Assembly (NCBI GenBank): GCA_016869025.1
Contig: VGFA01000017.1
Location: forward strand, 1 to 55,385
From: Armatimonadota bacterium
GTDB lineage: Bacteria > Sysuimicrobiota > Sysuimicrobiia > Sysuimicrobiales > Humicultoraceae
Direction: 5' to 3'
Length of the DNA: 55,385 nucleotides
Made by a program: the position numbers and the translations under genes. Positions 7,160 to 15,404 of the stretch are shown piece by piece. The first letter of the stretch is position 1; the number at the start of each line of letters is the position of its first letter. The notes beneath the pieces were generated by a model that saw only the letters and a list, made by a program, of their open reading frames with translations, was not told where the DNA came from and made no database searches.

Positions 7160-9354
7160 AGCGACGCGCCCGTGCCGGATGGCGATGCGCCCGCAACTGG
7201 CGGCGTCCCGCTGCCAGATGCCTGAGGTGGCTCCAGCACGATGACCCGGTCGGCGATGGCGTCGCATTCGGGCGAGCAGGTGAACAGGACCACCTGACGG
7301 TCCTTCGCCGCCGCAACCAGCAGCGTGAGCATGGCACGACGCCGCTCCGCATCGAGGTGGGCGAACGGCTCGTCCAGGAACACCGGGGGCCGGCGATCCT
7401 CGGTGATGACGTCGAGCAGTGCCAGGCGCAGGCAGAGGTAGAGCTGATCGCTCATTCCCTGGCTGAGGTCGCCCGCCTCTTTCCAGTCACCGGCCGAGGG
7501 CGCCCACACCTGCGTCCGGAGCGTGCGCTCGTCAATCGCCACCCGGTTGTACGCTCCGCCGGTGGCCGTTGAGAGGTACTGCCCGGCCCGGCGCTCCAGC
7601 AGTTCCCGTGCCGGGTACACGCTCTGCGATCGGGCCTCCTCGAGCATCCGCGCGGTCAGGGCGATCACTTCCGCAGACTGCGCGGCCCGCGCGGCCCGCG
7701 CCTGCAGGCCGGCGACCTCTTCGGTCAGGCGAGGGCCCTCGCCGCCATGATGGCGCAGCTCTTCCAGGACGCCTTCCAGGCGTGCGCGCCGCACACGCAA
7801 ATCCTCCAGCACGCCCGCGGCCTCCCGACCCTCCCGTTCGAGTTGCTCCACACCCCCGGCCGGCAGCCGCCTGGCGCCCCTGGGCAGCGTGCCGATGGTG
7901 GCGCGCACGCTGGAGAGCTCCTCTGCGATCTCGCGCAGCCGGCCTTCCAGCGCCGCCCTTGGATCGCTACCGCGGATCTGCCGCAGCGATGCCCGAATCT
8001 CCTCGCGCTCGCGCAGGAGGTCCATGTAGCTTGAGAATCGGCGCTCGACCTCCTCGATCTCCGTGCTTCCTACGGCGCGAAGACGGTCCGCCACCAATTC
8101 CCCGGCCTGGGCCAACTGGCGCTGCAGCATCTCAAGGCGGCGGCGCAGCTCCAGCACCCGCTGCTCTTGCGCCCGGTAGACGGCCCCGGCCTCGGTGGTC
8201 CGGCCACGGTAGCGCAGCGCGGCGATCGCTATGCCCGCGCCGGAGGCCAGCAGCACCCCGCCGATCCAGTGCTGCAGGAGCGCCGCGATGAGCGCGCCTC
8301 CTGTGATGAGGATCCCGCTGCTGCCGGCCAGCGTCCACCCCATGGCGCTCACCCTCGCCGTGTTGTGGTGGCGCGTGGCCAGGTGCTCCAGCAGACGCTC
8401 TTCGCGGACGGCCTGCTCGCGCGCATCGCTGAGACCGGACTCCGCCAGGAGGTACTGACGGCGGGCCTGGAACAGCTCGGCAATCAGCGCTTCCTGCTGC
8501 GACGAGAACTCCGCCAGCCCTGCCTCGATCTCAGCCAGGCGGTTCAGCAACCCCTCCGCGCGTTTGAGGTGCTCGCTGGTCGCGGCTTCTTCTTCGATGA
8601 GCGCCTGCTCCCGGCGATGAAGATCGGTCACCCACCGCGCAACGCGCGCGAGTTCGGCCCGCTCGGCGGCCTCGCGCTCCACCCCCTCCAGTTTCTGCGC
8701 GACCTCGCGTAGCTCCAGACGGTGGAGCTGCGCGCGCTCCTCGCGCTGCCGCAGCGCGGCCTGCCGCTCCAGCAACTCGGAGGCACGATCGGATGCGCCC
8801 CCTCCGCCCGGAAGATCCGCAACAAGCCGGGGACGCTGCTCCGCCAGCCACCGCAGCGCGCCCTGGACGCCCTCGGAACCGGCGCCGCTGAGGATGCGCG
8901 ATAGGTGTGTGCTGAGCAGGCGGCGGTCCTCGCCAACGCGCGCGATGTCGCCCTGCGCAACGAACGCCGTGGCCCGGTAGGCGCCCTCGGTGGCCAGGCC
9001 GATCCACTCCAGCAGACGCCGCTGGACTTCGCGCAGGGACTCGACGCGGTCTCCGCCGCCTTCCCGCTGGAGGAGGATCGTACCGGCCTCCAGGTCCTTT
9101 CTCAGCAGGTAACAACCGCCTCCGACCCGCATCCCGACCGTGATCTCGCCCAGGCGCGACTCGCCCCAGGAACGCAGCCGCGCGACGGCCTCACCGCGTG
9201 CCGGGTTGCCGAACAGCCCCTCGAAGATCGCTTCCATGAGTGTGGTCTTGCCGGCTTCGTTGGGGCCTCGCACGACGGTCAGCCCGGGTCCGAAGTCCGC
9301 CTGCCAGTCGGTGAACCGCTTGAACCGGCGCAGCCGGATCCGTGTGATCGTCAT
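7156..9354 (-). CDS. YhaN/Rad50-like AAA ATPase with coiled coil and membrane-like segments
   Basis: SMC/Rad50-type ATPase of 732 aa resembling YhaN (sometimes called SbcE). Walker A 'GPNEAGKTTLM' is at about 30-40, with a long Glu/Arg-rich coiled coil at about 170-600. The C-terminal ABC signature-like 'DLSQGMSDQLYL' is followed by Walker B 'PPVFLDEPFAHLD' near residue 655. The coiled coil is broken around 337-380 by two hydrophobic stretches ('ILITGGALIAALL', 'GGVLLASGAGIAIAAL') that could be transmembrane, a known feature of YhaN-like proteins. It overlaps the YhaO-like gene by 4 bp. Such pairs resemble Rad50-Mre11/SbcC-SbcD nuclease complexes. Here the nuclease partner looks inactive, so the role is open. 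Confidence 0.85.
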   Translation of the reverse strand: MTITRIRLRRFKRFTDWQADFGPGLTVVRGPNEAGKTTLMEAIFEGLFGNPARGEAVARLRSWGESRLGEITVGMRVGGGCYLLRKDLEAGTILLQREGGGDRVESLREVQRRLLEWIGLATEGAYRATAFVAQGDIARVGEDRRLLSTHLSRILSGAGSEGVQGALRWLAEQRPRLVADLPGGGGASDRASELLERQAALRQREERAQLHRLELREVAQKLEGVEREAAERAELARVARWVTDLHRREQALIEEEAATSEHLKRAEGLLNRLAEIEAGLAEFSSQQEALIAELFQARRQYLLAESGLSDAREQAVREERLLEHLATRHHNTARVSAMGWTLAGSSGILITGGALIAALLQHWIGGVLLASGAGIAIAALRYRGRTTEAGAVYRAQEQRVLELRRRLEMLQRQLAQAGELVADRLRAVGSTEIEEVERRFSSYMDLLREREEIRASLRQIRGSDPRAALEGRLREIAEELSSVRATIGTLPRGARRLPAGGVEQLEREGREAAGVLEDLRVRRARLEGVLEELRHHGGEGPRLTEEVAGLQARAARAAQSAEVIALTARMLEEARSQSVYPARELLERRAGQYLSTATGGAYNRVAIDERTLRTQVWAPSAGDWKEAGDLSQGMSDQLYLCLRLALLDVITEDRRPPVFLDEPFAHLDAERRRAMLTLLVAAAKDRQVVLFTCSPECDAIADRVIVLEPPQASGSGTPPVAGASPSGTGASL

Positions 9355-10535
9355 GAGGGACGCCGTCCTTCGAGTAGCCAGAGCCCCAGGCGCAGCGCGG
9401 CGCCCACACGGCGCTTCACCTCCGGGTCCGAGGCCCGTGCCATCTCAGCCCGCGCTACCCCAACGAACCTGCCGGCCACCGAAAGATCTGGATATGTGGC
9501 CGCTTCCAGGTCTGCGGGAGACGGCAGCGAATCGTCCACGATCTCCAGCGAGAGGAAGCCGCCGGCCAGGCGGTTGCGCAGATCGTCCACATCAATGAAC
9601 TGGTTGATGCGGGAGGTCCCACGCAGATGGATGATGGCGGCATGGTTGGGATCGGCCAGCGCCTGGATCGCTTCGACCAGTTCCTCGGTCGAGTTGAACG
9701 CCGCCGGCTCGAAGACGTACCGCACGAACCGCCGCTTCGTCACCGGGACGGGCTGCACCACCGGGACGGGCTGCACCGCGGTCCCCTCTTCGAACCGCAC
9801 GAGCAGGGGCGAGCCCTCGCCCTCCTCTGGCACCACCATCTCCGGGGCTCCCGGACACCAGGCCGTGACAGCTTCGGTCGAGAGGTCGCGCCGGACCGGC
9901 GATCCTCCCAGGGCCAGGTAGCCGGCTCCCGATGCCGCGATCTGGCGGCGCAGGGCTCGTAGGCCCTCTTCGGACTCGGGGATCTCCATGTGCAGCGCGC
10001 CCACCAGATAGCGCTGGCGCCTGTGGACGCTGATGGCCGCAAGTGCCTCGGCGTGCACCGGCGCCGCGCCCCAGGACACGCCCACGACGGTCAGGTCGAG
10101 GTCGCGCATCTCCACGGCCCTAGGCGTCTCCGGGAAGACAATGACGCGATCGAGATCGGAGAACGCACCTTGGGCGTAGACCTTCTCGTAGCAGGCGTCA
10201 AGCGGCCCGGCCGCTATGAGCACCGGTATGCCGCGCTTTGAGAAGCGCTCGATCTGCGAACACGCGAACTCCGCCAGATCCCGCGGGGGAAACGGCGTCC
10301 CAAATAGGTTCCCGGTGATCAGCACCAGAGCGGGGGCAAGATCCAGGCCTTGATCCACGGCCCGCACGAAGGTATCGCGCACCTGAAGGCGGTGGGCGGA
10401 ACCCGCATCCCCCAGGAACGGGAATGCGCCCCCCAGGCGAACGTCGGCCAGGTGGTAGATCGCCGGCCCGCCTCCGGGCTGGATCTCTGCCGGTTCGGTG
10501 ATGGCCATGGTCTCTAGAGTCATTCTTCCCGACAT
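9351..10535 (-). CDS. YhaO/SbcD-like calcineurin-type phosphoesterase with missing metal ligands
   Basis: 394-aa protein in the position and approximate fold of the Mre11/SbcD/YhaO nuclease. The typical order of motifs is recognizable but each is altered. The first motif reads 'HLADVRLGG' instead of DxHLG. The second is 'LITGNLFGT' instead of GDLFD. The third is 'IAAGPLDACY' instead of GNHD. The later His positions are 'GALHMEIPE' and 'LALGGSPV' instead of GHxH. Nearly all metal-binding residues are therefore lost, suggesting a non-catalytic partner. A perfect tandem repeat (9741-9776) duplicates the hexapeptide VQPVPV. The start is ATG 10535, with in-frame ATGs at 10523 and 10508. The family call rests on gene context plus degenerate motifs. 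Confidence 0.75.
   Translation of the reverse strand: MSGRMTLETMAITEPAEIQPGGGPAIYHLADVRLGGAFPFLGDAGSAHRLQVRDTFVRAVDQGLDLAPALVLITGNLFGTPFPPRDLAEFACSQIERFSKRGIPVLIAAGPLDACYEKVYAQGAFSDLDRVIVFPETPRAVEMRDLDLTVVGVSWGAAPVHAEALAAISVHRRQRYLVGALHMEIPESEEGLRALRRQIAASGAGYLALGGSPVRRDLSTEAVTAWCPGAPEMVVPEEGEGSPLLVRFEEGTAVQPVPVVQPVPVTKRRFVRYVFEPAAFNSTEELVEAIQALADPNHAAIIHLRGTSRINQFIDVDDLRNRLAGGFLSLEIVDDSLPSPADLEAATYPDLSVAGRFVGVARAEMARASDPEVKRRVGAALRLGLWLLEGRRPS
9741..9776. repeat. Perfect 18-bp tandem duplication inside YhaO-like gene
   Basis: Two identical 18-bp units (9741-9758 and 9759-9776) lie side by side and encode VQPVPV twice on the minus strand. The duplication is in frame and falls between the phosphoesterase-like region and the C-terminal region, so it likely only lengthens a Pro/Val-rich linker. 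Confidence 0.95.
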
Positions 10536-10577
10536 TGCCCTGCCTCAGGCGCCCTGCTTCAGCCGCCCTGCTTCAGG
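10536..10577. repeat. Three 14-bp tandem units abutting the YhaO-like start codon
   Basis: Three near-identical 14-bp units occupy 10536-10549, 10550-10563 and 10564-10577, immediately upstream of the minus-strand start codon at 10535. On the minus strand each contains a GCAGGG core, so the last unit may act as the ribosome binding site and the others as extra copies. A partial fourth unit follows. Confidence 0.85.
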
Positions 10578-10601
10578 CCGCCTGCCTACCGCGGCCGGAT
10601 A

Positions 10602-11510
10602 CTAGCCAGTGATGCCGAAGATCCGCCGCGCGTTTCCGGCCAGGATCAGGGCCCGCTCGTCATCGCCCAGGCCTAGCTGCTCCAGGATCGCAACCTGTTC
10701 GTTCACGAGTTCCTGCCGGTAGCCACTGAAGTAGGTCGAGTCGGTGCCGAACAAGATGCGCGACGGCCCGAAGGTACGCAGCGCATCCCTGAAGACCTGC
10801 TCGAGAGACGGCTCGCCGGGGACGTAGGTGCGCCAGTTGTTGGTGCCGGAGGTGTCCACGCAGATGTTCTCCGTGTGATAGGCAAGCAGGAGCATCTCGC
10901 GCAGGAAGCCGGCACCGAAGTGGGCCACGATGAAGGTGACCTCGGGGAACTCCCGCCCCGGGCCCGACAGCGCCAGCGGATTGGCGAAGGTCAGGTCGTA
11001 GAACATCCCAACCGTGATGCCAAAGTGGATGATTATCGGCAGGTTGCACTCGGCGGCCGCCTCGTATACCGGATAGACCAGGCGGTCGTTGAGCGCTACC
11101 CGGTAGGCCGGTGCGTAGAGTTTGAGCGCGCGGATCCCCATCGAGGGGAACTGCCGTACGGTCCTCGCCGCGTCCGGGTGCGTGGGGTCCATGAGCGAGC
11201 CGCAGCCGTAGAGCCGATCGGGCCGCAGCCTGACGAACTCGGCCAGGTCGTCGTGGGCCTCGCCCATGGCGATGAAGACCCCAGAGGAGACTCCCGCCTT
11301 GTCGAAACCGTCCAGCCACATCTGCGCCTGCTGTTCCAGCGTGACCCCTTCGAGATGAGCAATCCGCTCCTGGAAGGTCTGCCCGCGGGATCGGGCACGC
11401 TCCCGTGCGACCGCGCGGTTCGACGATGCCCGGTCACGCTGGCGCCTGTACATCGCGGCCGTGGTGAGGTGCAGGTGGGCGTCAATGATCTCCGTGGGTT
11501 TCCGTTGCAT
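10602..11510 (-). CDS. Amidohydrolase (amidohydrolase-2 / TIM-barrel decarboxylase-like)
   Basis: Metal-dependent hydrolase of 302 aa starting at the ATG at 11510; the longer frame upstream is overlap with the ABC ATPase gene. The first strand 'EIIDAHLHLTTA' gives the HxH pair. Later ligand candidates are the His in 'NLPIIIHFGITVGMF', the His in 'VTFIVAHFGAGFL' and the Asp in 'RILFGTDSTYF'. This is the amidohydrolase-2 (ACMSD/gamma-resorcylate decarboxylase-like) arrangement. The start lies 2 nt after the ABC ATPase stop, so the two genes form one transcription unit. The natural substrate is unknown. Confidence 0.85.
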   Translation of the reverse strand: MQRKPTEIIDAHLHLTTAAMYRRQRDRASSNRAVARERARSRGQTFQERIAHLEGVTLEQQAQMWLDGFDKAGVSSGVFIAMGEAHDDLAEFVRLRPDRLYGCGSLMDPTHPDAARTVRQFPSMGIRALKLYAPAYRVALNDRLVYPVYEAAAECNLPIIIHFGITVGMFYDLTFANPLALSGPGREFPEVTFIVAHFGAGFLREMLLLAYHTENICVDTSGTNNWRTYVPGEPSLEQVFRDALRTFGPSRILFGTDSTYFSGYRQELVNEQVAILEQLGLGDDERALILAGNARRIFGITG

Positions 11511-11512
11511 GC

Positions 11513-12268
<756 letters not shown>

Positions 12269-12334
12269 CTTTCGGCATGTTCGCCGGGCTTCCTGTCCGG
12301 AGGACTCCAGGCGCGATCTACGAACCATTCAGGC

Positions 12335-13063
12335 ATGCTTCTACTCCTGCTCGTTGCCGCGGCCGCCGCGGTCTACTCCTCGGTGGGCCACGGCGGGGCC
12401 TCCGCGTATCTCGGCATGCTGAGTCTCTACGGCGTGCCCCCCCGCGAGATGTCCACCAGCGCGCTGCTGCTCAACGTGCTGGTGGCCGGGATCGCGACGG
12501 TCACCTACGCGCGCGCCGGCCATCTCTCGGCCCGACTGGCATGGCCGTTCATGGTTACCTCGGTTCCGTTGGCGTACCTGGGCGGGCTGCTGCACGTCGC
12601 CCCGCGCGCCTATACTCTGCTTCTGGGTGTTGCGCTGCTGGGGGCGGCCCTGCGGCTGTGGTGGACTCCGTCAGAGCGGCCTCCGAAAACGCTTGCCCTT
12701 CCTGTGGCGCTTGTCTCCGGCGCCGGCATCGGGATCTTGTCGGGGATCGTCGGGGTCGGAGGCGGCATCTTCCTGAGCCCGTTGATGATCCTCGCGGGAT
12801 GGGCCGGCGCAAAGCAGACCGCGGCGGTCTCGGCCGCGTTCATCGTGGTCAACTCGATCGCAGGACTGGCCGGCCGCGCGGCGCGCGGCGCCCTGGTCGT
12901 CGGCGATCTGGGGCCGCTCGTTATCGCGGCGTTCCTGGGCGGCCTGGTCGGTTCCCGGCTCGGCGCGCACCGGCTTCTGCCAGTTCACATCCGTCGCGTG
13001 CTGGCGGTGACCCTGCTCTTCGTCGCGTTCAAGAATCTCTGGATCTGGCTGGGGAGCCTGTAG
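12335..13063 (+). CDS. TauE/SafE-family sulfite or organosulfonate exporter
   Basis: Hydrophobic 242-aa protein with the usual two-repeat TauE/SafE architecture. Repeat one is near 'SSVGHGGASAYLGMLSLYG' and repeat two near 'SGIVGVGGGIFLSPLMI', each preceding paired helices; about eight transmembrane segments are expected. The ATG at 12335 starts directly at TM1; the frame is open far upstream only as the shadow of the ABC gene. The gene is divergent from that ABC gene. Family members move sulfite, sulfoacetate or similar anions. A taurine/sulfonate-type ABC importer lies 15 kb away, but a functional link is speculative. Confidence 0.88.
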   Translation: MLLLLLVAAAAAVYSSVGHGGASAYLGMLSLYGVPPREMSTSALLLNVLVAGIATVTYARAGHLSARLAWPFMVTSVPLAYLGGLLHVAPRAYTLLLGVALLGAALRLWWTPSERPPKTLALPVALVSGAGIGILSGIVGVGGGIFLSPLMILAGWAGAKQTAAVSAAFIVVNSIAGLAGRAARGALVVGDLGPLVIAAFLGGLVGSRLGAHRLLPVHIRRVLAVTLLFVAFKNLWIWLGSL

Positions 13064-13067
13064 CGCC

Positions 13068-13084
13068 GGGCCGGAATCAGGCCC
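13068..13084. terminator. Small hairpin between convergent genes
   Basis: A GGGCC/GGCCC inverted repeat (5-bp stem, 7-nt loop) occupies almost the whole gap between the convergent TauE-like and ornithine-cyclodeaminase-like genes. It lacks a clear T-run, so assignment as a bidirectional terminator rests mainly on position. Confidence 0.3.
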
Positions 13085-13087
13085 TGT

Positions 13088-14062
13088 CTACAGCTCCAGC
13101 CAGGTCCCAATCCCGCGCTCGACCGCGCGGCGGTAGACGATGGGCGCGGTGGCCACGTCGTCCAGGGCCAGCCCCAGGTTGCAGGTCATGGTGCGCTCCA
13201 AGGGGTCTTGGCGCCCGGGCTTCTTCCCTGCCACCAGCTCCCCAACCGTGGCATGTACCGGCGGAATGTCCTGGAAGTACCCGACCCCGCGATAGTGCTC
13301 AAGTTGAGGAATGTCGTCCGTGCAGAACTTGTCCGTCTCTTTCATGGCCGGGCCGTCCCAGTAAGTGTCGAAATCTACGAGCGACGCGAACGCGCCTTTG
13401 TTCAGCCAGCCGGCCTTGATCGTCGCGTGCGGCCTGCGCAGAATCGGTCCCGCGGTGACGACCATATCGCAGCCGTCAACGGCCTCCCGGGGCTGTTTCG
13501 CCTTGACGACCCGCAGGCCCCAGCGCTCCTCCACCTCGGCGGCGAACCGGTCGGTCTGCTCGGGCACGATATCGTACGCGGTCACGCGCTCGAGCGGGAA
13601 CAACACCTTGAGGGCTTCCAGGTTGCTGCGCCCCTGGACACCGCAGCCAAGGATCCCGACGGTGCTGGAGTCGGGCCGGGCCAGGCGCTTGGCCGCAACC
13701 GCGGTGGCCGCGCCGGTTCGCATCGCTGTTATCCACGCGCAATCCATGACCGAGAGCGGCATGCCCGTATCATCGTCGTTGAGGATTACCAGGCCGCTGA
13801 TGTACGGCAGCCCGCGGCCCTGGTTCTCCGGATACCCGCTCACCCATTTCATTCCGACCGCCCGCAGCGCGGGAACGTACGCTGGCATCGCGTGAATGAA
13901 CGCGTCGGGCCGCGTGTGCACGCCCGGCTTGGGCGGCATCTCGACGCGGCCCTCGCCGTGCTCGCGGAATGCCACTTCCAGGGCTTCTATGATCTCTTTC
14001 ATCGTGACGCCGGTAGACGCAACGTCCGACTGCGAGAGGTAGAGGATCCTCTGTTCAGGCAT
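13088..14062 (-). CDS. Ornithine cyclodeaminase / mu-crystallin family protein
   Basis: NAD(P)-dependent enzyme of 324 aa. The N-terminal dimerization/substrate domain contains 'VGMKWVSGYPEN', with the substrate Lys, and 'AITAMRTGAATAVAAKRLAR'. The Rossmann fold starts at 'VGILGCGVQGRSNLEAL'. Family members include ornithine cyclodeaminase, alanine dehydrogenase and ketimine reductases. Specificity cannot be assigned; the N-terminal 'MPPKPGVHTRPDAFIHAMPA' pattern resembles tyramine- or ketimine-type members rather than classical ornithine cyclodeaminase. AAGGAGAGAGG precedes the ATG at 14062, a strong ribosome binding site. It is transcribed toward the TauE-like gene. Confidence 0.87.
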   Translation of the reverse strand: MPEQRILYLSQSDVASTGVTMKEIIEALEVAFREHGEGRVEMPPKPGVHTRPDAFIHAMPAYVPALRAVGMKWVSGYPENQGRGLPYISGLVILNDDDTGMPLSVMDCAWITAMRTGAATAVAAKRLARPDSSTVGILGCGVQGRSNLEALKVLFPLERVTAYDIVPEQTDRFAAEVEERWGLRVVKAKQPREAVDGCDMVVTAGPILRRPHATIKAGWLNKGAFASLVDFDTYWDGPAMKETDKFCTDDIPQLEHYRGVGYFQDIPPVHATVGELVAGKKPGRQDPLERTMTCNLGLALDDVATAPIVYRRAVERGIGTWLEL

Positions 14063-14117
14063 GGCCTCTCTCCTTGATGCTAACTTGAGGGATACCCGGC
14101 CTCGCCGTGGGGAGGCC

Positions 14118-14192
14118 TGGCTCCGCGGGTAGGATTCGAACCTACAACCCTCCGGTTAACAGCCGGACGCTCTACCATTGAGCTACCGCGGA
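14118..14192 (-). tRNA. tRNA-Asn (anticodon GTT), CCA encoded
   Basis: Full cloverleaf on the minus strand. The 7-bp acceptor stem TCCGCGG/CCGCGGA is perfect, the D-loop contains AGCTCAATGGTAGAG, the anticodon stem CCGGC/GCCGG-type pairing encloses CTGTTAA with anticodon GTT, and the T-arm is GTAGG-TTCGAAT-CCTAC. The discriminator is G and the 3' CCA is genomically encoded at 14118-14120. A consensus promoter lies upstream. Confidence 0.97.
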
Positions 14193-14220
14193 ACGCGGGA
14201 CGAGCAGGACCAGCGCACTC

Positions 14221-14249
14221 ATTCTAGGAAACGCTCACAGGGGCGTCAA
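14221..14249 (-). promoter_or_regulatory. Sigma70-type promoter for tRNA-Asn
   Basis: On the minus strand, TTGACG (14244-14249) and TAGAAT (14221-14226) are separated by exactly 17 nt. The predicted start would be near 14214, about 22 nt before the mature tRNA 5' end. This is the best-matching housekeeping promoter in the window. Confidence 0.75.
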
Positions 14250-14312
14250 GCCGCGGCACCGGCCCAGGCGCGGGCGAGGTGAACCGCGAATCCTCCTAGA
14301 AGCTGCCTGACC

Positions 14313-15404
14313 GTGGCATCTTCACCTGACCGCGAGGGGGTGGCCGCGCTGGCAACTCGTTCCGAACTGGTCATCAATACGTCCATCGTCGTCCTCACGG
14401 TGCTCGCCGTCGTGGGCGCCGTCCGCCTGCTCCTCGAGGTCGGCGAGATCCTTGTCGTGGTTCTCATCGCCGCGATACTGGCAACCGGACTCAGCCCGGT
14501 GGTGGAGAGGCTGGCCCACCGTACCTGGACCCGGCGCCGGCGGCGCCTGCCGCGTTCGGCTGCGATCGCCTTGGTGTACCTGGGCGTACTGGTGGCGCTG
14601 GTGCTCGCCGGCGGCCTGCTTATCACGCCGATCGTGGCGGAGTCGCGGCAGTTCGTGGAGACGGCGCCCGAGTTCTACCAGGGGTTGCGGGCGATGCTGG
14701 CGGGGTTCCAGCAGCGCTACGCCTGGCTTCCGGATCTGACCGCCCTGCTGGATCGCCTTCCCCACGAAGCCGGCCGCCTCACCGCGTATGTCGGCGCGGC
14801 TACCGGCGTGGCGTTCCGCGTCTTCGGCGTCGTCGTTTCAGCCATCACGGCCCTGATCCTCAGCATCTACATGCTGCTGGAGGGGCCGACGATCAAGCAG
14901 GGCTTCCTTTGGCTCTTCCCACGGCAGCGCAGGGGGCAGATCGAGGCGGTGCTGGGGCATGTCGGACTGAAGTTCGGCGGCTGGCTGCGCGGTCAGCTCC
15001 TGCTCGGTCTCATCATCGGCGCGGCCGCCGGCCTGGGCACCTGGGCGATCGGGCTCCCTTATCCGCTCCTGCTGGGGCTGGCCGCCGGTGTCACCGAGTT
15101 GATCCCCATGATCGGGCCGGTGCTGGGCGCGGTCCCCGCGGTGCTGGTGGCGCTGTTCGGGTCAACCTGGCAGGTGGTGGCTGTGGTCGTCTTCTTCACG
15201 GTGATCCAGCAGATCGAGGGCAACATCCTGGTGCCGCGCGTGATGAAGAAGGCCGTGGGGCTCTCACCGCTGCTGACGATCGTGGCGATCATGATCGGCG
15301 CCAAACTCATGGGGGTTCTCGGCGCGTTGCTGGCGGTCCCGGTGGCGGCGGCGTTGCAGGTTATGGCCGGAGAGGTGATTCGGACCTTGCGCGGGCCGGA
15401 TTAG
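14313..15404 (+). CDS. AI-2E family transporter (PerM-like)
   Basis: Polytopic membrane protein of 363 aa. It has two N-terminal helices, a cytoplasmic/amphipathic middle region (about 115-160, 'ETAPEFYQGLRAMLAGFQQRY') and a C-terminal helix bundle with the family hallmark 'TELIPMIGPVLGAVPAVLVAL' region, followed by 'QIEGNILVPRVMKKAVGLSP'. Characterized homologues export autoinducer-2-like molecules or act as Na+/H+ antiporters, so the substrate is open. The start is GTG at 14313. Its stop overlaps the stop of the convergent unknown gene by 4 bp. Confidence 0.9.
   Translation: MASSPDREGVAALATRSELVINTSIVVLTVLAVVGAVRLLLEVGEILVVVLIAAILATGLSPVVERLAHRTWTRRRRRLPRSAAIALVYLGVLVALVLAGGLLITPIVAESRQFVETAPEFYQGLRAMLAGFQQRYAWLPDLTALLDRLPHEAGRLTAYVGAATGVAFRVFGVVVSAITALILSIYMLLEGPTIKQGFLWLFPRQRRGQIEAVLGHVGLKFGGWLRGQLLLGLIIGAAAGLGTWAIGLPYPLLLGLAAGVTELIPMIGPVLGAVPAVLVALFGSTWQVVAVVVFFTVIQQIEGNILVPRVMKKAVGLSPLLTIVAIMIGAKLMGVLGALLAVPVAAALQVMAGEVIRTLRGPD

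Noticed and set aside
9741-9776. 18-bp tandem repeat as part of a CRISPR or VNTR array
   Set aside because: Only two units are present, inside a coding region and in frame, so it is a simple duplication.
14313-15404. AI-2E family gene as evidence for quorum sensing
   Set aside because: The family includes Na+/H+ antiporters, and no luxS or lsr genes are nearby.
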